Shown here one piece after another: positions 45,643 through 58,301 of a stretch of DNA of 64,000 nucleotides. The stretch comes from Perkinsus marinus ATCC 50983 (taxonomy: Eukaryota > Perkinsozoa > Perkinsida > Perkinsidae). The notes beneath the pieces were generated by a model. That model had not been told where the DNA came from and did no database searches. It saw only the letters and a list, made by a program, of their open reading frames with translations. The position numbers were made by a program, and so were the translations under genes. The first letter of the stretch is position 1. Each line of letters opens with the position of its first letter. Location: NCBI RefSeq assembly GCF_000006405.1, contig NW_003202100.1, forward strand, positions 140,567-204,566. The letters run 5' to 3'.

Positions 45643-47207
45643 ATGGCTACTACCACCTCTACTATCACTTCCCATTGCATGTTCAAGCCGCGAGAGAATA
45701 AATTTCTTGTGCGGGGAGTGGCCGGTCTTGGGTTGGGGAGGGGCGACTATGGTCAGTGTGGACACCATTGGAACTGAGGTCATTGTTCAGGCTTGAAGAG
45801 ATGCGACCCAAGTGGGCCTCGAGTCTGCCTCCCGAGAGAAGAGACTCCGTCTACTGCGCCGGCTCGGTCAACCCTCGAGCACATTGCAGTGTCCTCAAGT
45901 GCAATGGTGGTAACTCTTATTACGTCTACTACGAGGCTCAGGGTAGCAGCCAGTTTGAGTGCGTGTTCGGACCTCTGCGGTCCTCCTTCGATGAGGCCTC
46001 AGGGGATGCTGCTCGGATAGTGTCAGCGACCTCTGATAAAGAACTGGGCGGTCTGGTATTAAGGCTGATGATGGTAGAAGGAGCGATCGTACGGCGGAAG
46101 GCCCCTCCCAGGAGTCGCCCTGGAATGATGCTCAGCGCACCATACATTCGAGTTGATGTTCCCGTCGTCTCTAAAGAGGTTCGAGAAGAATCTGTCACTG
46201 TCGCCCTCAGAGGGATCCGGTTCAACACCGTTGAGTGCTTCGTACCTGTAGCAAGAGAAGTGAAGCTCAGACTTAACCATACGAAAATGGGCAGAGTCAT
46301 AGACTGCATCGTCGAGCTCCTCGCCAAGTGCGTGGATGAGGGTATCCAACGACCAGATGACCATGCTATGTATCGATGTGTTCGAGAGACACTCGGGTGT
46401 CGCTTACCTTTACCCGAGACGGATATTTTGCGGCTCATAGGAGCCCTGGCCGACAGTTTCCCTCACGTTGAAGTGGCGGAGGAGACTCCTGACTGGTTGG
46501 CTACTTTCAAGGAGAAGTCGAAGAAGGTGGACGTTCATGTGGCCGAGGTAGTGAAGGACTGTGAGGCAGAACGGAGGGTGCGGGAGAAGCGTAAGGTGGG
46601 GGAGACCAGCGATCCTGCAGCTAAGCGGCCTCGGAAGCACACCCCTGCTGATCGCACTGTCTTCGTGTCTAATGTTGATCGTAGTACCGGACTTGGGGAA
46701 CTGCGGGATGCTGTGAATGGGTGGATGGGGGAGAAGGGAGTTGATCGATGCGCTATACCGTTGGAGAAGCAGACTGGTGCCGTCAGGGGCCACGCTTTTC
46801 TCTACTTCAAATCGTCAGGGGCCGCTGATAGATTCGTTGATAGATGCACACGAGAGGAGCTGGTTGTCAAGGGTCGAGTTTTGCGCACGGCGAAGGTTTT
46901 GGAGGGGAATCTTGAAGGAGAGGAGCTCCAAGCGTGGCTGTCTGAACGGAAGCATGAGATGTTCCGTCTACCCTCGGAAATAGAGGGAGTCATCAAGTCG
47001 ATAGTAGCAGAGAATCCGGGTTGTAATATTTCACTAATAAAGCACAGAGTAGAGTCTGACCGGGATGGACCGGTTGATCTGGCACGCTATGGCTTCAAGT
47101 CGTGGTCTAAGGCTGTGAGGTCGGTCCCTGGGGTATCCGTTGAACCTGTTCGAAATGAGGAGAAGTCTGGGAAGCTGAGCGGATACATTGCTCGGCTCGA
47201 TGCATAA
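45643..47207 (+). CDS. RNA-binding protein with RRM and C-terminal LOTUS-like domain
   Basis: Two exons: MATTTSTITSHCMFKPRENK...DYGQ joined by a short intron to LEEMRPKWASSLPPERRDSV. The N-terminal half (to about residue 270) is a globular region I cannot name. A basic segment, REKRKVGETSDPAAKRPRKH, resembles a nuclear localisation signal. The RRM follows: RTVFVSNVDRSTGLGELRDA (RNP2 VFVSNV) and GAVRGHAFLYFKSSGAADRF (RNP1 RGHAFLYF). The last 65 residues (IEGVIKSIVAENPGCNISLI ... LARYGFKSWSKAVRSVPGVS) have the pattern of a LOTUS/OST-HTH or similar winged-helix RNA-binding domain; that part is inference. Stop at 47205-47207. Confidence 0.7.
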
Positions 47208-47281
47208 TTATAATACTATTTCGATACTATGCTGGCCTTGGGTTGTGTCAATGAGTGAGTTTGGACTTCCATTTCGTAGGG

Positions 47282-47836
47282 ATGCTATCCTCCTCTACAA
47301 TATACGACCAAGTGACTGAGCTCGAGCATGCCGTAGATTCAGTTCCCCTAGGAGAAAGACCAAGGAAGCCTCCCCAACCTTCCCGTAGTGGCGGTACCTC
47401 TACCCTCGCCCAGGCTGTCAGTCGACACTCGATCAAGTTGGGTTTGAGCAAGCCCCGTCCCTCAGTGGAAGACGCCTCTCTGTTGAGCACCTATTCAGTC
47501 GGTCAGAAGACCAGTCTTGTTGGCTCCTCATCGCCACTCAGAGTATCATCGGAGAAGCGCCCTTTGTATATGAGCAGAACCTCTAAGGTGGAGATGCCGC
47601 CGTCTGGTACGGTGAGCGACCAGTGGAGTAGCGTAAAGACTTCAAATCCCTCGGAAGACTCCGAAGAGGCCAAGGCTGTTCTGCTGGCTGACCTCCTATG
47701 TGACGTTCGAGCCCACAGTCGTCGGCGGGACCGTCTTGGTCAAGAGGAACTGATGATAAGGAATAGGCTGGCGAGGTTGACACAGTTGGGGTGCGCAGTG
47801 GAGGACGTGGAGAAGGAGGTGGCGAAGTGGGGGTAG
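47282..47836 (+). CDS. Hypothetical protein, single exon
   Basis: Starts MLSSSTIYDQVTELEHAVDS three bases after a TTTCGTAG acceptor-like site. The middle is Ser/Pro-rich and probably disordered (RPRKPPQPSRSGGTSTLAQA). The C-terminus is helical and charged (AKAVLLADLLCDVRAHSRRR, LGQEELMIRNRLARLTQLGC, VEDVEKEVAKWG). 184 residues. No family recognised. Codon use and length on the same strand as its upstream neighbour suggest a real gene. Confidence 0.5.
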   Translation: MLSSSTIYDQVTELEHAVDSVPLGERPRKPPQPSRSGGTSTLAQAVSRHSIKLGLSKPRPSVEDASLLSTYSVGQKTSLVGSSSPLRVSSEKRPLYMSRTSKVEMPPSGTVSDQWSSVKTSNPSEDSEEAKAVLLADLLCDVRAHSRRRDRLGQEELMIRNRLARLTQLGCAVEDVEKEVAKWG

Positions 47837-48199
47837 ACTGAGTAATTAAGAGGAGCTCTTCGCCATGGCAAAACTGTATTATTTTTCTCGAACTTCTTGT
47901 GATAGTGTTGAGTTCTTTCTGTCTGTCATGTGTGGCATCTTAGTTCTGTTCGTTGAACAATTTTTATTCATTGGCTGGGTGAGTGTCACCGAAGTCATTG
48001 TTGTGGGGACGACACGGTGAGGAATCCATCCTATCAGTCCTAACGCTTTTGCACGGGCCTGCGCATGAATACATGAGACACGGATGCCACAATGCTTGAG
48101 GCACGGCCTGACTGGGTTTGGTTTGCTGAATATTTTCGAAATTACTCGAGTTGATTGTCTGACCAGACGAATCTCCCTCCAGAATCTTGTAGATCACGA
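47837..48199. other. Intergenic, no gene seen
   Basis: About 360 bases, AT-rich near 47880-47970. No exon or RNA supported. Confidence 0.4.
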
Positions 48200-48421
48200 A
48201 TGCAGTCCAGCCCTGCCAACCTCACTCATTCAACTGGTCTTCCAGCGGCCCTAGCTGCATCGAAGATTCAAGACGACCAACATAGCGTAACCCGTCCCCG
48301 GGCGCTCTCATATGCGATTAAGTCTTGGTGTATGATCGCCCTGGGAGCGACAATCGTCCTTTCGCAGTTTTGTACCACCACTGTCGCAAAACGCAAAGAC
48401 GCCTACGTGAAGGAACGTTGA
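48200..48421 (+). CDS. Small single-pass membrane protein
   Basis: 73 residues, one exon: MQSSPANLTHSTGLPAALAA, a polar middle, then one hydrophobic helix (WCMIALGATIVLSQFCTTTV) and a basic tail (AKRKDAYVKER). The layout resembles small accessory subunits of mitochondrial inner-membrane complexes, but no family is recognised. It converges on the ataxin-10-like gene, leaving only 14 bases between the two stops. Confidence 0.5.
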   Translation: MQSSPANLTHSTGLPAALAASKIQDDQHSVTRPRALSYAIKSWCMIALGATIVLSQFCTTTVAKRKDAYVKER

Positions 48422-48435
48422 TCGTTATGGGAACT

Positions 48436-50106
48436 CTAAGATTCTTCGGGCGCCTTCTTGCTTATCGGAGCTTCAACGAAACGCATGTGCTCCTGAAAGG
48501 AAGCCACTATAAGGTTGAGCTCGACCACGAGACCACCCGTCCTCACTCGTGCTGCCCAATTCTTCGATTCTCCTTTACCCAAGGCGTCTCCAATCAGGGT
48601 CTGCATTTCTGCATTTCCCGCAGTTGCGCATTGCACAGCGAAAACAGCTCCCTCGCGGAGCAGTGGCACCTACCGGCGTATTCAACAACCCGTTCACAAT
48701 TAACAGATTGAACATATCCACCACACAGTGAGCTAAATTCGACACAAACGACTTACCCGGGGGTCCACAATGCAGTGCGAGAGGAGGGTCGGTATGAGGC
48801 GCTTGTCGTAGTGGATGAGGTTATCCTGGGCAACGGGGGAGTTAGCGAGACAATTGGCCACAAGACGGAGTATAGTGGCCGCGGGTATGTGGTCGCAGAT
48901 GAACGTGAAAGCTTCGCTCCTCGAAGACTTATAAACATCATCGGGTCGGACTGTGTCCGGCAGCGTCACATCATCCTTCCCCAATAGCTGCGGAAAGCGC
49001 ACGAAATGCACACCACGGAGGAGTCCCAGAGAAAAGAAGACTCCTGCTTTGTCAAGCTGAGATATTCTATCTCGATCACGATACTCGCTGAGGGCCAGAT
49101 GGTTAGCTACACTGAGCAAATCAGTCATAACCTGGGCATATACTTCGGCCAGCCCTTGGGGGTCATCAAAGACCTCGTGATAAGCATCGCCAAGCCCTCC
49201 AAGATCCTCCCTATGGTCTTCTACCATAGTATTGAGGCCCTGCCTTGGTAGATGACACACCGCTTCGAAATAGGCGTAGGCCATGACCAACAAGGTCGCC
49301 ACACAGTCAGAGATCTTCTCGTAGTTATCCCTATCCACTATCTGTTGCATGATACGCAGTAAGAAAGATATCACCGTCGATTGGCTCGGCATCGACTTGA
49401 GATTCACAGGCCCCTCTGCCGATCCATTCAGAGTGTCAGTGTCAGCATAGGCTCGCATTATGAAATTCTGCAACTCTTCAGGGGTCAGCCGCATCCACGC
49501 CTTCACTATATCTGTCAGTCTGTCCAGCAGTGTACCCGTAAGCAGGGTGACTGCGTAGCGGCTCACGTCGACCTCCTCCCCCGGCGCGGCATCAGCGTTG
49601 CCAATGTCATTAGCAAGAGTGAGATAGAGCAGTAGAGGGAGACCATCAGGATAACACTTCCACAGATGTCCAAAGTTCAACAATAGTAGCCACGCCCGAT
49701 CACCCGTCGTGGCAGTGCTTGATATCAGCCAATACCTGCAGCACGTACCTCACGACTAAGCCAATGTTAGGACTCACAGTTTTTCTGAGCTCCCGCCCAG
49801 TTCCTCATACAGCATCTCCCCACACTTTTCATTTCCCGTAATGAGAGCCCTCAGGAGGGACACTCTAGCCTTGCTCGGTGCCTCTATACACTTCCCAATG
49901 ACGTCCTGCTCTATACATATCCGTCGGAGATTCTCAGCTGCAGGTCTGCTGCACATATTGCACACCAACTTGCAGGCGGCTTCTTCGCCAGAGTTGCAGG
50001 TCGCGACGATCTCCTCAAGTGTTTGAGGTTCCTCCAGGAGGGCGTCGAGGAGGGAAGGGTCGGCCTTGCTTTTTTCAAACAGTGTCTGTGCACTGAACTC
50101 AGTCAT
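48436..50106 (-). CDS. Ataxin-10-like armadillo-repeat protein
   Basis: Three or more exons. Exon 1: MTEFSAQTLFEKSKADPSLL ... CKLVCNMCSRPAAENLRRIC, an ARM-like helix pair. The large second exon (48740-49740) is all-helical. Its end, LRLVANCLANSPVAQDNLIH and LLSHCIVDPR, plus the last exon, VPLLREGAVFAVQCATAGNA, together match the ataxin-10 C-terminal domain (NPF.REWA.FA..N pattern after the D.(R/N)P step). Ataxin-10 family proteins act in signalling and cytokinesis (yeast Ctr86). Similarity is limited to that domain, so the name is a family-level call. Ends at 48436, 14 bases from the opposing small membrane-protein gene. Confidence 0.6.
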
Positions 50107-50308
50107 TTACACGCGCTAATGATAGGAACAAGTCACCCAGAAAGCACTTAAACGAAAAACTATAAATATCCAGCAGAAACATCAACCTCCGACTGTAAAC
50201 AACTTTTTCAGATCTCCCGCGGGAATGCGCAGAGGAATACGAGGTTTCTTATTCCGCCGTACTTGCCTGAAAGTGACTTAATGGAAACAACTATATGAGT
50301 CGGGCGTC

Positions 50309-53300
50309 TCACCGCATAATCTCCTCCCGAATGTCCAAGGGTAGTCGACCATCGCTCATAACCAAGTCGAACTGCTGAACTGCTAATTTCGTCAGAGCGA
50401 GACCTACCAGGCCAGCCCGTTCGCCCTCGATGTTAGGAAGGCTGTCGAGAAGGTAGTCCAGCAGCTCCTTGACTGTTGCGTCAGAGTTGGGGGACATCTC
50501 TGGAGAGGCCGCCATAGCCGCACAGAGGTCCAGTACACTGTTGCAAATGGCAAGCTGTAGGCGGGCGGGCATTGAGTGCTCGGGGTGACACGCATGCTGG
50601 TCAACCTGATATGAATTGTTGTATACACCACACTAGAAAGGGGATGCTACTGATACCGCGGTTTGGTATACACCAGAATAATCAGAGATTCGGACAGGCC
50701 GCCTTACCCGTCTCATAGCTGGCCACAGGTCCGACCATATCCTTTGACTCATAAAGATGGTCAACTCAGTCGAGGTAAGCAATACATTGGACAGGAGATT
50801 GAGACATGCTAGCAGACAGTGTGGCCTGCAGAAGGGCCAAGGAGTAGTAGGACACTGACACACAGAGGCTGCTTACTTCGATCGAGGTTGCATGGCCGCT
50901 GCCTTCAAGTTGGACCAGCAGTCCGCTAACGCTGCTGGTCGGGCAGGTTCGGGGATAAGGGGTAAGGCTCGGGAGACACACCACAATGCAGGAGTCAATA
51001 AGGCCGACTCGGTGGCAGTGAGCACAGGCGTGACCTGAGTAGTCTTCAGAGGGAGCAACACCACATGAACTTGCCATCCTACCCTCTCTAGAGAAACTTT
51101 GCCCATCCACTCAGTCGGAGTCAAAGCCCTACGTAGGTCCTCATCGCTCAAGGCCGTGGCACCAATAGCGTCACCAGAGCTCCGAGCTTGCCATACATCA
51201 ACACCAACATCAGGATCCCCGCTCAGTGAGCCCAGCAGGACCTGGCAGATGCTCGATCAAGGTAATCGCGATCGGTACTGACCTCCAAGGGTGGTGGACG
51301 CTCCGGTACTTCCTCTGATAACGGTGAGGCAACGCCACTACCGCTACGAATGTCAGGGTACTGCGCCTTGAACACCACCCACAGAACCGCTGAGAGGCAC
51401 TGGAGGATCTGAGTAGCAGTCGATAACCCATTAGCCGGCTTTCCTAGAACCGTAGAGTGTCCAGTTCAGAGCCTGCTACCACTCCCTCAGGCCAGCAGGG
51501 AATTACCGAGCAGCAAGGCGCTGCAATCTTACCCATGCCTCGTCCTTAGTCGTCACCCGTATGAGCTCCTTGACGATATCAGCCAGCCAGAAGCTCATCT
51601 CTCCTGTGGAATCTGAGAATAACCAGTGACCGCAGCAACAGATGCTACTAGGCCATGGTATAGTACCCGCAGAGTATCTCGAGAGAGCTAATATTAGGGG
51701 AGCAGCGGAGGAGGGGTTGGGGGAATGACGAAGCATGAACCTAAAGGAGTTATCCCACCGTATAGGAGGGCACCCAGTCCATACACAACTCGATCCACGA
51801 TCCTGTCCGCATTATCGTAGATTAACTCACCGACAGAAGACACACCTAACAGAAGGGCATGTCAGTCGGCACGAGGAACAACCAAGGGAGTTCCCCAACA
51901 ACGAGGATGCATCCCAACGATGCCTATGGGAGCTAACCACACCGAGCGGAGGGAAGAGGCCTCCGTTGAGAACATACCTGATTTTGAGGCGAGGGACGCC
52001 ATTGCCAAGCTGGCCGCTGATCGTAAGTACGGGAACTCGCAACCAAGGCATGCGAGGAGAGGGCTGCACAGTAACCGCGTGAGGATGGGCGCTGAGGAGA
52101 ACGTGTCGGGAAGACAGCCACCAGCAGAGGGCTGGCCTACTTAGAGCATCTATAGAGGTACAAGCCTTCGAGATGGCCCTCAGCATCATGTACATCTCGA
52201 CTCTATCATCTGAGGATTGGCAAACCCTTCACCAGATGCTCCTTGCCTCAGAACTCACCCAAAATTTCCACGTCCCACCCCGAGGTATCCTCCTCCACTC
52301 GACCAACCATCAGCTGGATCACTTCCACACACTGCCAATAGTCCTCAGGTACGAGAGAGAGCCATAGATAGAAGCCGCTGGTTGGGACCCGACTCGCGTC
52401 CGCGATGACACTAGAGGTAGTTAAATCTGACCCCGAACTGCGGAGTGGCCTTTCCATAGAACAACCTTACCGCCGACTTCTACTATACGGCCGCATACAC
52501 GGCGTAGTACTGGCAAGACTGAGCCTAGCCACACACTGCCGAGACTCTGATCAGTTATGCGATCAACCTGAGAGCCAACGAACAATAGGAACCCCTTGGA
52601 GTAAGGATGGCAATACCTCAGCCCATAGGGATTCGACTGATTGTTGAACCGCAAGGGGAGAGCCTGACTCCCCAGGGTGCAGAGGTTGGCGTTCGGACAA
52701 GACCTATGCATTGGGGGTAGAGTTGGGATGTCCATGAGGGGACTACTACATCCTTGATATCAGCAGCTTGAGGTTTCACCACGGTAATGCAGCGCTGCCA
52801 TACTTCTCGTACGTCCAACGACGACTGCGCTACCATGACCTGTGGCCCTCACTTACACATGGCACAACGGGTGCGAGTTTTACATATCCCTCGAGGACCT
52901 TCCAATCGCCTCGATCTATACTACGGCATGCTCTCTCGGTAGCATAACGGGCAATCTCCTCTTGGTATCGATGTGAAGCCATGACCTGAGGAACAGGAGA
53001 TGTCTCTATCCAAAAGCGGATGAGCCAAGCCGGCCATAGCAGGCGAGCAGCAGAATCGCGAGTTCATAAGGGACTTTCCTCCCCCAAGTACGACAGGATG
53101 GGTATGCAAGTCCCAGAGTACCTCCTCTGTGAAGCTTCCTTCCTGCTCCACTGCTGCTGCTGTTACTATGATGTCCAATGCGTCCGGAATCTGCCCCCAG
53201 CTCCTAGGCATCCTCTCCAATGCCTCCAACAGCAGCCGAGACGTTGGCACAGCAGGTAACAGTGTTGAGGTCCCTATCCGGGGCTTCAACATGTAGACAC

Positions 53301-54465
53301 GTACTTCATGATGAGCTTACCGAATCTTCCAATCACTTTACCGAGAGCAACGCCTGTCCCCGTAACGCTGGGCGGAGGCGGCCCGTCTTCAGGCACGTCA
53401 GGACTCACACAAGCAAGCAGCCACTTCCGCCAGCAGTCCAGGGCCGCCGACAGCACTGCTCTAGAGGCATGTGGATCCATCACCACCTGCAGCATCGACA
53501 GTCGGCGAGCCTCTTCGCGAGATCGTACGTTGCTAGATATAGTACTGACCACTCCAGGATACCACTGCCCTAGGTCCTCTCCCTCTCGAGCAAGCTCTAC
53601 CCCTATACGACGTATGGCATCAAAGCACAAAACCTAACACCAGGCCTCGTCCCTCCCCCCTGCTTCGACCTCCTCACAGGGTAATACCTGACCCTTCCTG
53701 TCTCCTTCCAACCGAAGTGGATTGAGTAATAGGTGTATCGTGTACCCCATGTGATAGGGATTCCGAGAGGACACTGGCGAGAGTCTACGGTACCTAGAGA
53801 GCCCAGGAAGGAAAGCACCAGCAGAGGGTCGTAGTACTTGAGAAGGGCGCTAGCCAGTTGGATGAGGGCCCTAGCAAGTTCTTCGGGCATTGATCTGTCG
53901 GTTGAGTGAAAGTCCGATATCGGGAATAGGACTGCTGTGGTGACAGTGGGATACAGAGATTGGAGTCTCCGTTGCGGCAATGGGGGCTCTCCTGAACATG
54001 TCGAAGATGCCCAACACTTAGATGAGCCCAGACGAGCAGAGGCACATCCGGGCACATCGATCAGTCGTTACTCTCAGACCTTGCTGGAGTGTGGCCAGAG
54101 AGGCCCTCACCTGCAGGATCGGTTCTATCCAGTAAGTACGAGAGAGCTTCAATCAACGAAATGGTGGAGTCCTCGGGTAGTGACTTGTAGGATTGTCGTA
54201 GCATAGCAACAAGAGGCACATACGCGAGTTCAAACACGTAATGGAGTGACCTCTGGTCGAAGGCACGGAGCACCTGTAATCGACCGTTCCTAGTATTCTC
54301 TCCTTCACCCCCTAGTACCTGGGTGATTTCATCAGCATTAGGACGTTGTTGGGGTCCAGTACAGACAAGTCGGCCCACAGCAGGCTGTAGGGCTGCCACT
54401 GCCTTATGGGCTTCCGATGACTGAGGCATGGCCGAGACTGGATGGGAGGACCCGACCTGTGGCAT
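50309..54465 (-). CDS. Large multi-exon helical-repeat protein, unidentified
   Basis: A run of minus-strand exons separated by short introns. The start at 54463-54465 (MPQVGSSHPVSAMPQSSEAH) lies one base after a GTTTTTCAG acceptor-like site; an ATG at 54501 is in frame but before that site. Exons include VCTGPQQRPNADEITQVLGG, VFELAYVPLVAMLRQSYKSL, ISLIEALSYLLDRTDP, YDPLLVLSFLGSLGT, VVMDPHASRAVLSAALDCWR, DYWQCVEVIQLMVGRVEEDT, EMSFWLADIVKELIRVTTKD, and at the end LQLAICNSVLDLCAAMAASP and LVGLALTKLAVQQFDLVMSD. The pattern suggests a HEAT/ARM solenoid of perhaps 1,000 residues; importin/exportin-like transport receptors are one possibility, not demonstrated. Internal exon borders are unresolved and I cannot exclude two genes. 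Confidence 0.45.
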
Positions 54466-54501
54466 GCTGAAAAACAATTCCAACCGACCAACACAGGTCA
54501 T

Positions 54502-54836
54502 CGTGGTGAGCTCACGAAAAGGGAGACACAGACGATCTTTATAACTATTGTGGATGAGAATGAGGGCTTCAGAAGAATCATAATTTCCCGTTGGACGCCA
54601 CGAAGCGATACGATGTCCACCGTTTATCTATGAACAGCCAGTGTGTGTGCTGCAGAAATGCTATATATTGCCAGTGCACTCATTTTCTGACTGTAGATGA
54701 AAGATTCACGAAGCAACAACCATCACGTCTAGGACGATTATGAGCGGGTGAATATGAGCGATACGGAAAAAATCACGCACCAACATAATCGTCCGTACTC
54801 TGACTCTTCGTTGACTCGCTCTATATATCCTTTGGC
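54502..54836. other. Divergent intergenic region
   Basis: About 335 bases between the large helical protein (-) and PNO1 (+). It should contain both promoters. TATATAT occurs at 54822-54828, just before the PNO1 start. Confidence 0.4.
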
Positions 54837-56005
54837 ATGTCTTCTGCCACTGCATCCTGGAGTGACATTGCCAAGAAGGCTCCTCAGCCGGCATCTGGAC
54901 CGGTCCGGAAGGTTCGCGGCTCGCGGGCTAAAAGGGACGACCCCGTTCCTCTCACTGGTACTACAGGGTTGAGTCGCTTGAGCTATCGGCTGATGTGGAG
55001 TATCGGAACTGATAGAAAAGTTGTCAAATACATTGCGTGCAGGTCCTGAGGACAAGGACATGGATATAGTTCTCGACCCCGTAGATGTGGGCGCTGCCGA
55101 GGTCGACTATGAGCCTATGGAGACTGACTCGAAGGTAGTGAAGGGCGGGTGGTCATCATAAGGGAGACTCGCAGTGTGGCAGCAGGAAACTCACTACTTC
55201 ATTCAGGAGGGGTATTCTAAACCGTCGTTCAATCCTATGACTGCCGAGGAAGAGGAACGAGGCATGCGGGAAGTTCGAAGAATTGCGGTATTGCGGGAGA
55301 TTCTTGGAACACACCAATGATGCTAATGTAATGACTCCCAGGTCCCTCCCCACCGGATGACCCCTCTTCGTAACAGCTGGCTGAAGCTTTTAGAACCTCT
55401 AGTCCAGCACATGAAGCTCCAGGTTAGAATGAACACTAAGCGCCGTTGTGTCGAGATGCGACGTAGTAGAGGCTCTGGTCCGACGACTTCTATCAGAGTG
55501 GCTTCGCAGGTGGTCCTGGTGCTGAAGTGAACTCCCTTCAAAAGGGTGCTGACTTCATCAAGGCCTTTATGCTCGGCTTCGACATTCAAGACGCCATTGC
55601 TTTACTAAGGTAGATCTCCCGTCGGCTATTGTGGGAGGAGATTTTCATCCGTAAGGTTGGACGATCTCTTCCTTGAATCCTTTGAAGTGAAGGATGTGAA
55701 GCGGCTCACTGGTGACCATCTCTCCCGATGCATCGGACGTACTATATACTACCCTCAGCTTTATTCAACACTGTCTCACCAGGTATTGCTGGTAAGGATG
55801 GTAAGACGAAATACGCCATCGAGAACTCTACTCGGACTCGGATTGTAAGCCCGGGGGGATGACTGCCGCTGTTCGACTCAATGCACTTTAACAGGTGCTA
55901 GCTGAGGACAAGATCCACTTGCTTGGTTCCTTCACCAACATCCGTTTGGCTAGGGACGCTATATGCAGTCTGATCCTCGGAAGCCCTCCCAGCAAAGTGT
56001 ACTAA
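54837..56005 (+). CDS. PNO1: 40S assembly factor PNO1/Dim2 (KH domain)
   Basis: KH-domain protein that binds pre-18S rRNA near its 3' end during 40S maturation. Exon 1: [20 protein letters not shown] and a basic segment, [16 protein letters not shown]. An acidic exon follows ([20 protein letters not shown]). The conserved core reads [95 protein letters not shown], and [20 protein letters not shown] with [12 protein letters not shown]. This is a near residue-by-residue fit to PNO1. The reading ends with TAA right after SKVY, about 15-20 residues earlier than usual. Introns are short, several about 45 nt. Confidence 0.9.
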
Positions 56006-56242
56006 TTACCTCAGTTCTACTGATCGTCCTTACGACTCGTAACATCAGATACCAAAGACTGCGCACTGTCAGTAAACGCGTTCAGGAGCGTCTGTAGATA
56101 TAGTCGTCGCTCTCTCTCCGCAGCTCTACCATTATCATCACGATAACTGCTACAACGTTTCTCCCAATATCATTGGATGCTACTTGTCGTTGTAGGGTAG
56201 CCGCTTGCTAGCCCTTCCCTTGTTGTCTATTTCGTTATCAAT

Positions 56243-58301
56243 ATGTCTGCCGCCACACCCACTGTTGACGGCCTTGCAGTACAGGACTTGACCAACCTGG
56301 ATGTCACCAAACTCACACCTCTATCTCCGGAGGTTATCTCACGTCAAGCTACCATCAACGTTGGTAAGTGCCTTCGCAACTGCTACTGATTTCGGGGCTT
56401 TCATCGGGGGTCTAGGTACCATTGGTCATGTCGCTCACGGCAAGTCTACGGTTGTTCGAGGTCTATCGGGAGTAGAGCATTCTCCTTATCATTCGCTGTG
56501 TTCACTGTCGTCTCATAGGTTATGACTATTCGATTCAAACAGGAGAAGGAGCGTAATATCACCATCAAGCTTGGATACGCCAACGCTAAGATATACAAGT
56601 GCCAGAATCCGGACTGTCCTAGCCCTGGTAGAGTTTTCTGAGGCCTTTCTAGGTCTCTGATCTACTCCTCTTCGTAGGTTGTTACACTTCCCATGGGTCT
56701 GCCTATCCTGATCGCTACACTGATGAGCACGGTGAATGGGTGGTCGTCCGTCACGTATCTTTCGTCGATTGCCCTGGTCATGATATCCTCATGGCTACCA
56801 TGCTCAATGGCGCTGCAGTCATGGACGCCGCTATGCTACTTATTGCTGCCAACGAGAAGTGCCCTCAACCACAGGTTATATTGAACATTCCTGTCTGATA
56901 GCTGAGGTATTTTTCAACAGACCTCGGAGCATCTGGCTGCGGTCGAGATCATGCGACTGCGACACTTGATCATACTGCAAAACAAGGTGGAATTGGTTAC
57001 CGAGGCTGAGGCTCAGCAGCAATACGCGGATATCCGGTATGCTCGAATGAGTGATATTAATGGGTTCCTTCGGACTCCAATTTTTCTCAGGAACTTCGTC
57101 AAGGGTACTGTGGCCGACTCTGCGCCAGTCGTACCGATTTCAGCCGTGCTTCGTTACAACCTGGACGTTGTAGCCGAGTACCTTTGCACTCAAGTATGTC
57201 TATTGGCATCTTCAGTAAGATCATGCTCTATGGCAAATTCAGATTCCTGTTCCCGTTCGCGATTTCACTTCCTCTCCCCAAATGATCATTATTCGATCGT
57301 TCGACGTTAACAAGCCTGGTAAGACCAACCGTGTTCTCCCCTCGCCGTGCTTGACGGTTCGTTCGCCTCAGGACAAGATGCTGAGGAACTCATGGGAGGC
57401 GTTGCTGGTGGCAGTATCCTCAACGGCGTTCTCAAGGTAAATTCTGATCCGCCGGTACGTTCACTGACTTGTCTAGGTTGGTGACGAGATCGAAATCCGG
57501 CCGGGTGTTATCAGCAAGGACGATCAAGGCCATGTTACCTGCCGTGCCATCAAGACTAAGGTCAAGAGTCTCCATGCTGAGAATAACGAGCTGCAATATG
57601 CCGTTCCCGGAGGGTAATGAAGTGGTTCTTCAGCCCTTCTAAATCCCTTGCTCTTCTTCCAGTCTTATCGGCGTTGGTACACAAATGGATCCCACTCTCA
57701 CTCGAGCGGATCGCTTAGTTGGACACGTCCTCGGCTATCCGGGCCATCTTCCTGATGTCTATGATCAGATCGAGGTTAGTGGCCCATCGCACCCTCGGTT
57801 ATTGCCTGTTACATTTTCTAACTTCAGATCAAGTATCATCTTCTCCGTCGCCTGCTCGGTGTGAAGCAAGACACTGATGCTTCGAAGCATGGCGAGGGTA
57901 CGTTTCCTAAGCTCTCCGGCCTCTCACATTAATGTTTCCGTTATGCCCAGGCTATAAGGGTCCCTCCATTACGAAGCTGAAGAACAAGGAAATTCTCATG
58001 GTCAACATAGGAAGTGGGTCCTGATACAAAGTCTCACCCGCTGCACGTGACACTTCGTCAGGCACTGCCGCTGGTGGACAGATTGTCGGCACTAAGACTG
58101 AAGGTTCGGTGGCGAAGGTCCAACTCGCTGTACCCGTAAGGATAACAACTGGGCTGTGCCAATCCCAGATGCTCTTTGCATTAGGTCTGCGCGAATGTTG
58201 GTGACAAGCTGGCCCTGAGCCGACGTATCGACAAGCATTGGCGTCTCATTGGCTATGGCGAAATTGTGAAGGGCAAGATGGTATCCGGCAAGACCGCTTA
58301 G
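56243..58301 (+). CDS. EIF2S3: Translation initiation factor eIF2 subunit gamma
   Basis: GTPase core of the eIF2 ternary complex that brings initiator Met-tRNA to the 40S subunit. Start [20 protein letters not shown]. Motifs in order: G1 [35 protein letters not shown]; a zinc-knuckle region [11 protein letters not shown]...CY; G3 [41 protein letters not shown]4-like [69 protein letters not shown]; and the C-terminal domain [19 protein letters not shown], stop 58299-58301. The complete domain set is present. About eleven introns of roughly 45-75 nt. Confidence 0.95.
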
